DNA from: Psychrobacillus psychrodurans
GTDB taxonomy: Bacteria; Bacillota; Bacilli; Bacillales_A; Planococcaceae
DNA: 64,000 nt
Reading direction: 5' to 3' (one strand)
NCBI RefSeq assembly: GCF_027563345.1
Contig: NZ_JAMKBK010000003.1
This document shows positions 1-8,849 of the stretch, piece by piece; the stretch's first letter is position 1; each line of letters opens with the position of its first letter. Below the pieces are notes generated by a model that was not told the origin of the DNA, searched no databases, and worked only from the letters and a program-made list of their open reading frames with translations. The translations under genes were made by a program, and so were the position numbers.

Positions 1-2
1 AT

Positions 3-1412
3 TTAATGGCCCACGCAACAAATGACTTATCTGCTGTTCAACAAACGGCGGGTGCAGGTGTATTAACGCTTGTGGATTCACTAGCAACAGGAGGATTTGT
101 AATCGCTGCAATGGCTATTACGATTAATTGGAAGCTAACATTAATAGCATTATTACCCCTACCGTTAATGGCTATTTTAACAAGCTATTATGGAAAACTG
201 TTGCACCAACGGTTTCGTTATGCTCAAGAAGCTTTTTCTAATTTAAATGATAAATCACAGGAAAGTATTTCTGGAGTTAAAGTCATTAAAACGTTTGGAC
301 AGGAAAAAGAAGATACGGAAGATTTTGTTCAATTATCACAAGAAGTAGTAGATAAAAATATACGTGTAGCTAAGGTAGATGCATTATTTGATCCGACGAT
401 TTCTTTAGTTGTTGGGATGTGTTTTTTCCTATCCATTGTATTTGGTACTCGTTACATACTCGCTGATGAAATGACTATCGGTGATTTATTTGCGTTTACG
501 TCTTATCTTGGTTTGCTCGTTTGGCCGATGCTTGCGTTTGGGTGGCTATTTAATATTGTTGAGCGAGGTCGTGCATCTTATGATCGTATCAATAATTTAA
601 TGGACGAAAAGATTGAAATTGATGATATTTCAGATGCTGTGAATGTAAAGCCAGAAGGAGATATTCACTTTCAAATTAAGGAATTCAAATTTCCAGGAGA
701 CGATCGAGCAGCATTACATCATGTAGATTTTACGCTTAAACGAGGGGAAACGCTCGGGATTGTCGGTAAAACAGGTTCTGGAAAAACGGCAATATTGAAG
801 CTCTTAATGCGGGAATTTGAAGGATATACAGGGGAGATTCTTTACGGAAGGTATGCGATTGACAAATATAAAAAACGCAGCTTACGTGAAGCAATTGGTT
901 ATGTACCACAGGATCATTTTTTATTCTCTACAACTGTTGCAGGTAATATAGCATTTGCTAATGCAGGAGCAACTATGGAGGCTGTTAAGGAAGCTGCAAA
1001 ATTGGCTTACATACATGAGGATATTTTACAGTTTACTAATGGCTATAATACGGTCGTTGGAGAACGTGGTGTATCGTTATCAGGGGGACAAAAACAACGT
1101 ATATCAATTGCTCGTGCACTAATGATGGAGCCTGAATTACTCATACTAGATGATTCTTTATCGGCAGTAGATGCTAAAACCGAGGAAGCAATTTTAGAAG
1201 CATTAAAAGCTAATCGTATCGATGAAACAACTATTATTACCTCTCATCGTTTAAGTGCGATTCAGCATGCACATCAGATAATTGTGATGAATGAGGGAAC
1301 GATAGTAGAAAAGGGGTCTCATGATCAATTAATGCAGCAACAAGGCATGTATTATGAGATGTATCAACTACAGCAGTTAGAATCATTAGTGGAGCAAGGG
1401 GGTGAATCTTAA
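3..1412 (+). CDS. Multidrug ABC exporter half-transporter, BmrC (YheI)-like, 5' end missing
   Basis: C-terminal 469 or so codons of a membrane-ATPase half-transporter; the reading frame is open through the window edge, so the start and first membrane helices lie outside. The visible membrane part (helices near residues 20-60 and 135-190 of the visible protein) is followed by an ABC domain with Walker A GKTGSGKT, signature LSGGQKQR and Walker B LLILDD. The residue after the Walker B aspartate is Asp instead of the catalytic Glu, as known for the degenerate-site partner BmrC of B. subtilis BmrCD. It overlaps the next gene by one base (TAATG), so the two subunits are surely co-translated. Role inferred: drug efflux with its partner. 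YfiB/LmrC-type pairs are the alternative family assignment. Confidence 0.85.
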   Translation, partial: LMAHATNDLSAVQQTAGAGVLTLVDSLATGGFVIAAMAITINWKLTLIALLPLPLMAILTSYYGKLLHQRFRYAQEAFSNLNDKSQESISGVKVIKTFGQEKEDTEDFVQLSQEVVDKNIRVAKVDALFDPTISLVVGMCFFLSIVFGTRYILADEMTIGDLFAFTSYLGLLVWPMLAFGWLFNIVERGRASYDRINNLMDEKIEIDDISDAVNVKPEGDIHFQIKEFKFPGDDRAALHHVDFTLKRGETLGIVGKTGSGKTAILKLLMREFEGYTGEILYGRYAIDKYKKRSLREAIGYVPQDHFLFSTTVAGNIAFANAGATMEAVKEAAKLAYIHEDILQFTNGYNTVVGERGVSLSGGQKQRISIARALMMEPELLILDDSLSAVDAKTEEAILEALKANRIDETTIITSHRLSAIQHAHQIIVMNEGTIVEKGSHDQLMQQQGMYYEMYQLQQLESLVEQGGES

Positions 1413-3196
1413 TGGATGAAAAACAACCGCAGCTGACAGGAAGAGACCAGTGGGTAGTTTTCAAACGTTTACTCAGCTACTTGAAACCACATAAAAAAAC
1501 AATTGCAATCGCCTTACTTTTACTATTATTAACTGTTACAGGTGATATTCTTGGTCCATATTTGATCAAAATGTATATGGATGATTTTTTAACACCTAGA
1601 TATTTCCCGACAGGTCCACTAGTAGGCCTTGCAATAGGTTATATTTTTATACAAATTGGAAATGTAATTGTCAGCTATTTTCAATTATTAACATTCCAAA
1701 AGCTAGCGCTGAAAATTATTCAACAGATGCGAATTGATGTATTTACGAAAGTACACAAATTAGGAATGAGTTATTTTGACAAAACTCCAGCGGGGAGTAT
1801 TGTATCCCGTGTGACTAATGATACTGAAGCTATTAAAGATATGTTCGTTAGTGTATTGGTGGGATTTGTACAAAGTGGTTTTTTAGTAGTTGGTGTGTAT
1901 ATTGCAATGTTTATATTAAATGTGAAGCTCGCACTTGTGACAACTATTTTATTACCAATATTAGCTATAATTATCCTGACGTATAGGAAATATAGTTCGG
2001 TAGTTTACCAGGATCTTAGAGAGAGATTAAGTCAACTAAATGCAAAGCTAGCGGAATCATTGCAAGGCATGACAATGATTCAAGCATTTAGGCAGGAAGA
2101 TCGTTTACAGGACGAATTCAATGAGATCAATGATTCACATTGGAATGCAGGTAAAAGAAACATCAAACTTGATAGCTTATTACTAAGACCTGCTATTGAT
2201 TTGGTTTATGCTTTAGCAATTATCATGGTACTTAGTTATTTCGGAATTACATCCATGAATAATATCGTAGAAGTAGGTGTTATATATGCCTTTGTAACAT
2301 ATATTGATCGTTTCTTTGAGCCAATTAATCAAGTAATGCAGCGGCTTTCTATTTTTCAGCAAGCAATTGTTGCAGCTTCAAGGGTTTTCAAGTTATTAGA
2401 CGAGAAAGACTTAGCACCAAATCAACAAAACGTTGAAAATGCAAAAATTGAACAAGGAAAAATTGAATTCCAGAATATCACTTTCTCTTATGATGGAAAA
2501 ACTGATGTGCTAAAGAATATTTCGTTTACTGCTGAACCTGGTCAAACTGTTGCTTTAGTTGGTCATACCGGTAGTGGTAAAAGTTCTATTATAAACTTGC
2601 TTATGCGATTTTATGAATTTGAACAAGGTGATATTAAGATAGATGGTCACTCTGTGAAAAGCTTCAAATCAGAAGAGATGCGAGAAAAAGTTGGCCTTGT
2701 TCTACAGGACCCGTTCATGTTTTATGGGGATATTGAAAGTAATATTCGTCTTCATGCAAACAACATGACTGATACAGCAGTAAAAGAAGCGGCAGAGTTT
2801 GTGCAGGCAAATAATTTTATCGAAAAACTACCAAACGCTTATAAACAAAAAGTGACGGAACGTGGATCCACTTTTTCGAGTGGGCAGAGACAATTGGTAG
2901 CATTTTCTCGAACTATAGCTACTAATCCAAAGATTTTAGTGCTAGATGAAGCAACTGCAAATATTGACACAGAGACAGAAGTAGCTATTCAAAGTAGTTT
3001 AGAAAAAATGAGAAAAGGAAGAACGACTATAGCAATCGCCCATCGTTTGAGTACTATACAGGATGCAGAACTAATTCTGGTGCTGCATCATGGTGAAATA
3101 GTTGAACGTGGGACTCATCAGGAGCTATTAAACCAAAAAGGTTTGTACCATAAAATGTATCTACTACAGAACAATGTGGTTAATGACATAGCATAA
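1412..3196 (+). CDS. Multidrug ABC exporter half-transporter, BmrD (YheH)-like
   Basis: 594-residue type IV ABC exporter subunit with six membrane helices in residues about 30-320 and an ABC domain with Walker A GHTGSGKS near residue 383 and Walker B ILVLDEAT near 509, retaining the catalytic Glu. Its signature motif is degenerate (FSSGQRQ near residue 488). The upstream partner has the opposite pattern: canonical LSGGQ but Asp for catalytic Glu. Together they make one consensus and one degenerate ATP site, the hallmark of heterodimeric exporters such as BmrCD. It is shorter than B. subtilis YheH (about 670 residues), so the orthology is approximate. The ATG lies in the overlap with the upstream stop. 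A hairpin terminator follows. Confidence 0.87.
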   Translation: MDEKQPQLTGRDQWVVFKRLLSYLKPHKKTIAIALLLLLLTVTGDILGPYLIKMYMDDFLTPRYFPTGPLVGLAIGYIFIQIGNVIVSYFQLLTFQKLALKIIQQMRIDVFTKVHKLGMSYFDKTPAGSIVSRVTNDTEAIKDMFVSVLVGFVQSGFLVVGVYIAMFILNVKLALVTTILLPILAIIILTYRKYSSVVYQDLRERLSQLNAKLAESLQGMTMIQAFRQEDRLQDEFNEINDSHWNAGKRNIKLDSLLLRPAIDLVYALAIIMVLSYFGITSMNNIVEVGVIYAFVTYIDRFFEPINQVMQRLSIFQQAIVAASRVFKLLDEKDLAPNQQNVENAKIEQGKIEFQNITFSYDGKTDVLKNISFTAEPGQTVALVGHTGSGKSSIINLLMRFYEFEQGDIKIDGHSVKSFKSEEMREKVGLVLQDPFMFYGDIESNIRLHANNMTDTAVKEAAEFVQANNFIEKLPNAYKQKVTERGSTFSSGQRQLVAFSRTIATNPKILVLDEATANIDTETEVAIQSSLEKMRKGRTTIAIAHRLSTIQDAELILVLHHGEIVERGTHQELLNQKGLYHKMYLLQNNVVNDIA

Positions 3197-3198
3197 CC

Positions 3199-3242
3199 CT
3201 AAACCAGCTAGAGTTTTGACTCACAGCTGGTTTAGTTTTGTA
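3199..3242 (+). terminator. Rho-independent terminator after the ABC exporter operon
   Basis: An 11-bp stem CTAAACCAGCT/AGCTGGTTTAG encloses a 15-nt loop and is followed by TTTTG. It starts three bases after the bmrD-like stop codon. Confidence 0.8.
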
Positions 3243-3318
3243 AAAAAGCGGATAAATTGTAAAGACTATTTATTTGTGAAAGGATATAGATGGAACAATT
3301 TTTAAGGGAGACGATCTG

Positions 3319-3966
3319 ATGAAAGTAGGAGTAATTGGAGCAAACGGACAAATTGGACAACATGTAGTGAATTATTTACAACAGAGTGACATACACTCAG
3401 TGACCGCGGTGGTCCGCAAAGAGGAACAAGCAGAAAAGCTTATTACTAACGACATCCAAGCAATCGTAGCTGACTTGGAAGGATCTGTTGAAGATCTTGC
3501 AAAAGCACTTGCAGGAGTAGATGCCGTTATTTTTATAGCTGGTTCAGGAGGCCATACAGGTCCTGATAAAACATTATTAATCGATTTAGATGGTGCAGTG
3601 AAAGCGATGGAAGCTGCTAAACAAGTAGGAATAGACCGCTATATTATGGTAAGTGCATTCGATGCTGACAAACGTCAAAATTGGAACGAAGGAATGCGTC
3701 CCTATTATGTAGCTAAACACTACGCCGATCGAATGCTCGAATCAAGCGGTTTAAATTATACAATAGTTCGACCTGGTGGCCTTGTAAACGAAAAGGCAAT
3801 TCGTAAAATTTCAGTAGGACCAGAAGCAAAACCAAGTACCATTGCGCGTGAAGATGTGGCACATACCCTTATAGCTTCGTTAGAGAATAAAAACACATAC
3901 TACCGAGCATTTAATTTAGTAAATGGGGAGCATTCTATTGAAACAGCGCTAAATAACCTTAGCTAG
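3319..3966 (+). CDS. YhfK-like NAD(P)-binding Rossmann protein (atypical SDR)
   Basis: 215-residue protein opening with the dinucleotide-binding motif GANGQIGQ (residues 8-15) of the atypical short-chain dehydrogenase/NmrA-like group. The lengths and the sequence AGSGGHTGPDKT followed by the IDLDGAV segment match the YhfK/YwnB-type NAD(P)H-binding proteins of bacilli. YXXXK (YYVAK, near residue 133) is present. Cytoplasmic; the substrate is unknown in the family. The start is supported by GGGAG seven to eight bases upstream of ATG. Single-gene unit with its own terminator. Confidence 0.82.
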   Translation: MKVGVIGANGQIGQHVVNYLQQSDIHSVTAVVRKEEQAEKLITNDIQAIVADLEGSVEDLAKALAGVDAVIFIAGSGGHTGPDKTLLIDLDGAVKAMEAAKQVGIDRYIMVSAFDADKRQNWNEGMRPYYVAKHYADRMLESSGLNYTIVRPGGLVNEKAIRKISVGPEAKPSTIAREDVAHTLIASLENKNTYYRAFNLVNGEHSIETALNNLS

Positions 3967-3990
3967 AAAACTATTCCATTATATATTGGT

Positions 3991-4025
3991 CGTCTCTTGA
4001 GGGTATACTCGAGAGGCATTTTTTT
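3991..4025 (+). terminator. Rho-independent terminator after the yhfK-like gene
   Basis: Stem CGTCTCTTGAG pairs with CTCGAGAGGC (one G-U pair) around a short loop, followed by seven T residues. Confidence 0.7.
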
Positions 4026-4301
4026 AGATTAAACGATGCTACTGAATATCGTATGAGGATTTTAGTTAAGAATGGCTCAGTATCCACGCCTCGTTTTAGG
4101 GTTTTCTTAACTCATATCTAGTTGGAGTGGCAACTGTAACAAAAGTCAATAATGGAGTGGAAGTACATAACTAGAAGATTTACTATATGAAAGTCTTTTC
4201 TATATTTCAGAAATCGAATTATTTAGACTTCATGTCTTCCACAATGGTTGAAGATTTGCTAAACTTAAAAAGTCTTAAAATATATTCTGAAAAAGTATAT
4301 A

Positions 4302-4549
4302 TGTGAATCATTTTTTATAATTACTTGTTTCATTTTTAAAAAAGCGATCCCGTTGATTGGAGTGGCAGGTGGCGACTCCAGTGGGAACAGCGTGAGCTGA
4401 AAGCCCCGCAGGAGCATATGTTTTCGTAGTGACGAGGAGATTGAAGCCGTGCCCGCGGAAAGCGTCCGCCTAGAGCGGAAATGAGCGTTGTTCGGATTTC
4501 TCAACTTAATATGCATTTATGAAATTAACGAACTTACTTCTGAATATAG
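4302..4549 (+). repeat. Dispersed MITE-like repeat, copy A
   Basis: GC-rich core (GGAGTGGCAGGTGGCGACTCC, then CGAGGAGATTGAAGCCGTG and CGGAAAGCGTCCGCC) in an AT-rich surround, shared with copies at 29.2 (opposite strand), 36.3 and 62.6 kb. The flanks carry the ATAATTACTNGTTTCATT and TTATGAAATT segments seen at the ends of the other copies. The rest of the 3967-4642 interval holds no recognisable gene. The open frame on the minus strand through this repeat is a by-product of the repeat. Confidence 0.85.
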
Positions 4550-4660
4550 TATAAAGACTTAACTGTTTTAAAGAGTCAAAAAGCTGTCACAAGCAATTAT
4601 GAGGTCAAAAAGAAAGAAATTTGATACGATAGGTACAGTAATTTGGAAAGGTTGACTGCC

Positions 4661-5371
4661 GTGAGTACAGATGTAAACCTCCTACTGGCATTTGGTGCAG
4701 GGTTTTTAAGTTTCATTTCACCTTGTACACTACCATTGTATCCTGCATTTTTATCATACATTACAGGAATGTCATTAGAAGAAATTAAAACAGACAAGAA
4801 ATTAATGCAAAAAAGAGGAATGCTCCATACATTATTCTTCTTATTAGGTTTTTCTATCATTTTCATTGCGATAGGCTTTGCAACATCCCTGGTAGGTACA
4901 TTTTTCATACAATATGATGATTTACTTCGTCAAATTGGAGCAATATTCATTGTCATATTCGGTTTAATCATTGTAGGTATATTTAAGCCTGAGTTTTTAA
5001 TGAAAGAAAAAAAAGTTCATTTTAAAAACCGCCCTGCTGGATACTTAGGAACTATTTTAATCGGTATGGCATTTGCTGCTGGTTGGACACCTTGTACAGG
5101 ACCTATTTTAGCTGCTGTTATAGTAATGGCAGGATCAAATCCTGATGCAGGTATGTGGTATATGCTAGCTTATGTATTTGGGTTTGCTATCCCATTTTTC
5201 GTATTATCATTCTTTGTTACACGCCTTAACTGGATACGTAAAAATAGTAATTTAATCGTAAAAGTAGGCGGTTATATTATGATTGCTCTGGGATTAATTT
5301 TATTTTTTGACGGTTTAACGTATATAATTCGTATATTAAGTCCGATTTTCGGAGGTTTTACTGGATTCTAA
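4661..5371 (+). CDS. ccdA: Cytochrome c biogenesis thiol-disulfide transporter CcdA
   Basis: Polytopic membrane protein (six helices) of the CcdA/DsbD-gamma family, which passes reductant from cytoplasmic thioredoxin across the membrane for cytochrome c maturation and spore cortex enzymes. Both conserved cysteines are visible, in SPCTLPLYP (helix 1) and TPCTGP (helix 4). I place the start at GTG 4661, preceded by GGAAAGG nine bases upstream. This gives 236 residues, matching the 235-residue B. subtilis protein, whereas the longer frame from TTG 4643 would cover the ribosome-binding site. It is followed by yneI and ccdC homologues as in B. subtilis. Confidence 0.93.
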   Translation: MSTDVNLLLAFGAGFLSFISPCTLPLYPAFLSYITGMSLEEIKTDKKLMQKRGMLHTLFFLLGFSIIFIAIGFATSLVGTFFIQYDDLLRQIGAIFIVIFGLIIVGIFKPEFLMKEKKVHFKNRPAGYLGTILIGMAFAAGWTPCTGPILAAVIVMAGSNPDAGMWYMLAYVFGFAIPFFVLSFFVTRLNWIRKNSNLIVKVGGYIMIALGLILFFDGLTYIIRILSPIFGGFTGF

Positions 5372-5389
5372 TGTAAGGGGGGCATTGCA

Positions 5390-5755
5390 ATGCCAACAGT
5401 ATTAGTAGTAGACGATGCAATATTTATGCGCACGACGATTAAAAGAATGCTAGAGAATCATCAGTTTGAAGTTGTTGGCGAAGCATCAAATGGACTAGAA
5501 GCAGTAGAGCAATATAAGACGCTTTTGCCAGATGTCGTAACGATGGATATCACCATGCCTAGGATGAACGGGATAGAAGCAGTAAAAGAAATTATAGCAG
5601 AATTTCCAGAAGCTAAGATAGTAATGGTTACTGCTTTGGGTCAACAAAAGTTAATCGTAGATGCACTAGAATTTGGAGCAAAAGATTTCATCACAAAACC
5701 TTTCGATCCAGATCAAATTGTAAATGTGCTACATAATGTTACTTCTGATATGTAG
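5390..5755 (+). CDS. yneI: CheY-like single-domain response regulator YneI (CcdB)
   Basis: 121-residue stand-alone receiver domain with the acidic pair VVDDA, phosphoacceptor Asp in VVTMDITMP (near residue 53), conserved Thr in MVTALG and Lys in ITKPFDPDQI. There is no output domain. It sits between ccdA and ccdC exactly as yneI does in B. subtilis. Its role in cytochrome maturation is not established in the family. Strong ribosome-binding site AAGGGGGG upstream of ATG; 18 bp from ccdA, so likely one operon. Confidence 0.92.
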   Translation: MPTVLVVDDAIFMRTTIKRMLENHQFEVVGEASNGLEAVEQYKTLLPDVVTMDITMPRMNGIEAVKEIIAEFPEAKIVMVTALGQQKLIVDALEFGAKDFITKPFDPDQIVNVLHNVTSDM

Positions 5756-5804
5756 AACTTTAAAGTAAAGTAACTAATGAAATAAAAGATATGGGGAATA
5801 ACAA

Positions 5805-6293
5805 ATGCTAGATAAAATATCTCCAAATATGATGCTGATTGCTTCCACAGTGGTCGCAATTGGCATGGGAATACTCGTCACCACGGTTCGTGCAAAATCT
5901 GCTAAGAGACCAGCAAGTGTGAAAAAAATATTACTACCCCCAATGTTCATGTCAACTGGAGCATTAATGTTCATTTTTCCATATTTCCGTGTAAATTTGA
6001 TGGAATTTATAGAAGCAATTGGTGTAGGAATGCTATTCTCTATTGTTCTTATTTGGACCTCTAAATTTGAAATTAGAGAAGGAGAAGTATATTTAAAGCA
6101 ATCCAAGGCATTTATATTTATATTGTTCGGTTTGTTGATAGTCCGTATTATTGGCAAAATAATACTAAGTTCTACCATTGACATTGGTGCACTTAGTGGA
6201 ATGTTTTGGATATTAGCATTTGGTATGATTGTCCCTTGGAGAATTGCGATGTACGTACAATTTAAAAAATTGCAAAATAAGATAAAAAAGTGA
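5805..6293 (+). CDS. ccdC: CcdC family membrane protein (YneJ)
   Basis: 162-residue protein with about five hydrophobic helices, matching CcdC/YneJ, the third gene of the ccdA-yneI-ccdC cluster. It is a predicted inner membrane protein; its biochemical role is unknown and B. subtilis mutants have little cytochrome phenotype. It ends at a bidirectional terminator shared with the convergent yneK homologue. Confidence 0.88.
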   Translation: MLDKISPNMMLIASTVVAIGMGILVTTVRAKSAKRPASVKKILLPPMFMSTGALMFIFPYFRVNLMEFIEAIGVGMLFSIVLIWTSKFEIREGEVYLKQSKAFIFILFGLLIVRIIGKIILSSTIDIGALSGMFWILAFGMIVPWRIAMYVQFKKLQNKIKK

Positions 6294-6322
6294 GCATCCA
6301 GTTATAGGAGGCTCACTTTTTT
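6284..6322. terminator. Bidirectional terminator between ccdC and yneK
   Basis: AAAAAAGTGAGC ... GCTCACTTTTTT: a 12-bp symmetrical stem with T-runs on both strands, lying between two convergent genes. Confidence 0.85.
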
Positions 6323-6329
6323 ATTAGAT

Positions 6330-6791
6330 TTAGTTAGTTGTTTTGTCCACTGATAGCTCGAAATACTTGTTAAAAGGGGTTACATCAATGTTCAATTCAG
6401 CAAGTTTTTTTCGTAAAAATTTATGATCTCTCTTTGGTGTTGCGATGATATAACCGCGTATTAACAGTTCCCGAGTTATAGATGTTGCTTTTTCCTCTAA
6501 AGCTAACTGTCCAATTTTTCCTGCTATTTTTTGTTTAGCAACAGGTCTAAACAAATCAGGAACAGGTGTAACTAATTCATTAAGCAACAGCTTTTGCTCA
6601 TCATTCCAAAGATGGATTGTTTGATCCACATAATATTCTTCCCAATCTAAATCAGATTTTCCGTCTTTCTTAGGCAGTGACTTTCCAAACTTACGGAACA
6701 TAAAGAAGCCGCCAATACCCATAAGTATCACTAAAAGTACTACCCAAAAAAGGATAAACCACATAAACCAACCTTCTAGCAAACTATTCAC
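6330..6791 (-). CDS. yneK: YneK family membrane-anchored protein (DUF2621)
   Basis: 153 residues; one N-terminal membrane helix (residues 8-32, MWFILFWVVLLVILMGIGGF) followed by a hydrophilic domain with WEEYYVDQT and a C-terminal conserved region. Position next to the ccd cluster and length (about 150 residues) fit B. subtilis YneK. Function unknown. Transcribed convergently to ccdC. Confidence 0.82.
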   Translation of the reverse strand: MNSLLEGWFMWFILFWVVLLVILMGIGGFFMFRKFGKSLPKKDGKSDLDWEEYYVDQTIHLWNDEQKLLLNELVTPVPDLFRPVAKQKIAGKIGQLALEEKATSITRELLIRGYIIATPKRDHKFLRKKLAELNIDVTPFNKYFELSVDKTTN

Positions 6792-6896
6792 CTCATTCTC
6801 TTATATTCAGTATAAATCGTTCCTTAAAATATTTCATCCTCCATGTATACTTTCTTTTAAAAAAGTTCTATTTAGTAGTTGAAAGGAGGGACACAC

Positions 6897-7112
6897 ATGG
6901 CAAACCTAGAGCATAAGTATGCAGTTTTGAAACTCATTTTTGAAGGAGAAGTAACAGAAGCAGGCAAGATGATAACAAAGTCAAAATCTTACCGTAATGT
7001 TCGAGCAAATGCAACAGCAGACCAACTAGATAATGTTGCAAAAACACTTAGTTCATTTTCCGATAGACCATATATCGGAGCAGAGAAGATTGAAACCATG
7101 CAAGTAATCTAA
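6897..7112 (+). CDS. DUF1659 family small protein
   Basis: 71-residue soluble protein of the DUF1659 type that in bacilli is regularly found next to DUF2922 and YvrJ proteins. Start chosen at ATG 6897 because AAAGGAGGG ends six bases upstream; a longer frame from TTG 6879 would translate through the ribosome-binding site. Function unknown. Very strong Shine-Dalgarno site suggests high expression. Confidence 0.83.
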   Translation: MANLEHKYAVLKLIFEGEVTEAGKMITKSKSYRNVRANATADQLDNVAKTLSSFSDRPYIGAEKIETMQVI

Positions 7113-7136
7113 TAAAGAGAAAGGAGAGAAGGGGAA

Positions 7137-7349
7137 ATGAGTAAAACACTTCAGCTACAGTTTGAAACAGCACATGGAAAGAATGTAACAATATCAGTAG
7201 ATGAACCGAAAAGTAATTTAACAGAAACAGACATTCAAACAGGAATGCAAGCAATTATTGCAAGTAATGCTTTTCAGTCTGATGGCTCACCTCTAGCAGT
7301 TATTAAAAGTGCTAAAGTAGTGGACAGAACAGTTACCGAATTTATTTAA
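7137..7349 (+). CDS. DUF2922 family small protein
   Basis: 70-residue protein ending in the conserved KSAKVVDRTVTEFI-type tail of DUF2922. It starts 25 bp after the DUF1659 gene with AAAGGAGAGAAGGGG upstream of ATG. The pair is a conserved bacillar two-gene unit of unknown function. A hairpin terminator follows directly, so the two genes form a complete short operon. Confidence 0.85.
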   Translation: MSKTLQLQFETAHGKNVTISVDEPKSNLTETDIQTGMQAIIASNAFQSDGSPLAVIKSAKVVDRTVTEFI

Positions 7350-7356
7350 CTTCTAA

Positions 7357-7385
7357 AGACTCTCCAGAAAAGGAGAGTCTTTTTT
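7357..7385 (+). terminator. Terminator of the DUF1659-DUF2922 operon
   Basis: Perfect 9-bp stem AGACTCTCC/GGAGAGTCT with six-base loop followed by TTTTTT. Confidence 0.88.
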
Positions 7386-7454
7386 AAAAACAAGAAAATG
7401 TATAAAAATGTCCGTGAATACTGAATTGATGGTATTTAAAAAGAAGAAAAAATA

Positions 7455-7645
7455 CTATGATTTCCGTTTCATGTGGACACGCCCACGGGCGAGGCAGAGC
7501 CTCCTCAGCTTAGTACAATGCTAGCGACAAATATGTCATCATACGATATGTGATTCTGGTCTTCTTCCTAAATATACGCTGCCTGTGGATCTCGCTTTTC
7601 TCGCTATCTCTTTGGAGTCGCCACCTTGCACTACAAGCAATGAAA
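7455..7645 (-). repeat. Degenerate copy of a second Bacillales dispersed repeat
   Basis: Read on the minus strand the segment runs AGTGCAAGGTGGCGACTCC ... AGCGAGATCCACAGGCAGC ... GCTGAGGAGGCTC ... CGCCCGTGGGCGTGTCC ... GAAACGGAAATCA. This is the skeleton of the common GACTCC/GAGGCTC intergenic repeat of bacilli. It is decayed and has an internal non-matching insert near 7510-7575. No gene is seen here. Confidence 0.55.
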
Positions 7646-7819
7646 TGTGTACTACCTATCGAGAGGATTAAGCATAGCTTATCGTTAAGATAATTGAGAT
7701 GGATTAAGTTAATGTATAGATGAAACTATTCTGTTTAATTACATTAATTAATATTAGAAATACAAAGAAATAGTTAGTGTTGACCAAAAAAAGAAGCGGA
7801 ATAAGATTGTAGAAAAAAG

Positions 7820-7855
7820 AGCTGCTTGTCGTGACGTTAGTTAAGACAAGCAGCT
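7820..7855. terminator. Strong hairpin, terminator-like on the minus strand
   Basis: Perfect 11-bp stem AGCTGCTTGTC/GACAAGCAGCT with a 14-nt loop. On the minus strand it is followed by CTTTTTTCT; on the plus strand only by TTTAAAA. No gene that needs it is seen on the minus strand to its right. Confidence 0.55.
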
Positions 7856-7995
7856 TTAAAAATCAGTCGGTAATAATATATTAAAATGTTTGTCCAAAGC
7901 CTACTCAATAGGATAGAAACAGATTTTGAATTAAGGACAAGGTTTCTAATTGCCCGGTTTTTATTAAAGTATAAAAATGAATGGATGTGAATAAT

Positions 7996-8118
7996 ATGGA
8001 GCAGTGGCTAAGTGTAATTCAAGATATTGGCTTTCCTATCTTTGTGTCTTTCTATTTGATGCACCGAGTGGAAAACAAACTAGAAGAGATAAAAAACGTA
8101 CTGTTATCACTTAATTAG
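7996..8118 (+). CDS. YvrJ family 40-residue membrane peptide
   Basis: A short frame encodes MEQWLSVIQDIGFPIFVSFY followed by LMHRVENKLEEIKNVLLSLN. The pattern of N-terminal acidic/Trp residues, one helix beginning IGFPIFVSFYLM, then RVENKLEEI is that of YvrJ proteins, which commonly neighbour DUF1659/DUF2922 genes. Here it is separated from them by a dispersed repeat. The ribosome-binding site (GGATGTGA) is weak. Function unknown. Confidence 0.72.
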   Translation: MEQWLSVIQDIGFPIFVSFYLMHRVENKLEEIKNVLLSLN

Positions 8119-8222
8119 TACATTTATTCACAAAACTGTTGAATTAAATAAGACAATGTAGTTGAAGGTCGAAACTTGTTTCGCTAAGATTAGGCTATGA
8201 AGAGAAAAGCGAGGTCTCATAA

Positions 8223-8813
8223 ATGAAAAAGTTATTTGTTATATTATGTATTTCCTTATTTGTTCTTGTAGGTTGCGGGAGCAGTGGCAATTTTGAAGCA
8301 CAAACAAACTGGGAAGTTTCAGATTTTGAATATGATAATCAGCGTGGAGAAATGGTTTCTTTAGAAGATTTAAAAGGAACGGTATGGTTATCGACATTTA
8401 TTTTCACTAATTGTGAGACTGTATGTCCACCAATGACATACAATATGAGTGACATTCAAAAGATGTTAAGTGAAAAGGGTATTGAGGATTACAAAATTGT
8501 TGCATTTAGTGTCGACCCAGAAGTTGATACTCCAGATAAACTCCAGGAATATCTCGGAAATTATGATGTAATAGATGAAAGTAAATGGGAACTCTTAACT
8601 GGCTATTCACAAGAACATATTGCAAGTTTTGCAGCGGATTCCTTTAAAACTCTAGTAAAAGACGACCCGAACAATAACCAAGTTATTCATGGTACATCCT
8701 TCTATTTAGTTGACCAAAATGGTGTAGTTGTAAAAAATTATAGTGGTAATACCGATGTACCGAAAGAGGAAATTGTAATTGATGTGGAAACATTAATTGA
8801 AGATGGAAAATAA
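8223..8813 (+). CDS. SCO1/SenC family copper chaperone lipoprotein (YpmQ-like)
   Basis: 196-residue lipoprotein: signal peptide with lipobox LVGC (acylated Cys18), then a thioredoxin-fold Sco domain with the copper-binding CETVC (Cys64, Cys68) and the distal His in VIHGTSF (His156). Sco proteins deliver copper to the CuA centre of cytochrome c oxidase on the outer membrane face. Length matches B. subtilis YpmQ (about 193). Single-gene unit ending in a bidirectional terminator shared with mscL. Confidence 0.92.
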   Translation: MKKLFVILCISLFVLVGCGSSGNFEAQTNWEVSDFEYDNQRGEMVSLEDLKGTVWLSTFIFTNCETVCPPMTYNMSDIQKMLSEKGIEDYKIVAFSVDPEVDTPDKLQEYLGNYDVIDESKWELLTGYSQEHIASFAADSFKTLVKDDPNNNQVIHGTSFYLVDQNGVVVKNYSGNTDVPKEEIVIDVETLIEDGK

Positions 8814-8818
8814 AGAAC

Positions 8819-8847
8819 AGCCTTTCCTAATGGAGAGGCTATTTTTT
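8819..8847. terminator. Bidirectional terminator between sco and mscL
   Basis: AGCCTTTCC-TAAT-GGAGAGGCT stem with one mismatch, followed by ATTTTTTT on the plus strand; lies between two convergent genes. Confidence 0.75.
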
Positions 8848-8849
8848 TA

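Noticed and set aside
4265..4516. Minus-strand frame of 83 codons through repeat copy A
   Set aside because: It is produced by the repeat core; the same peptide stretch (FRSRRTLSAGTASISSSLR) appears in a frame through copy C at 36340-36549. No ribosome-binding site or domain.
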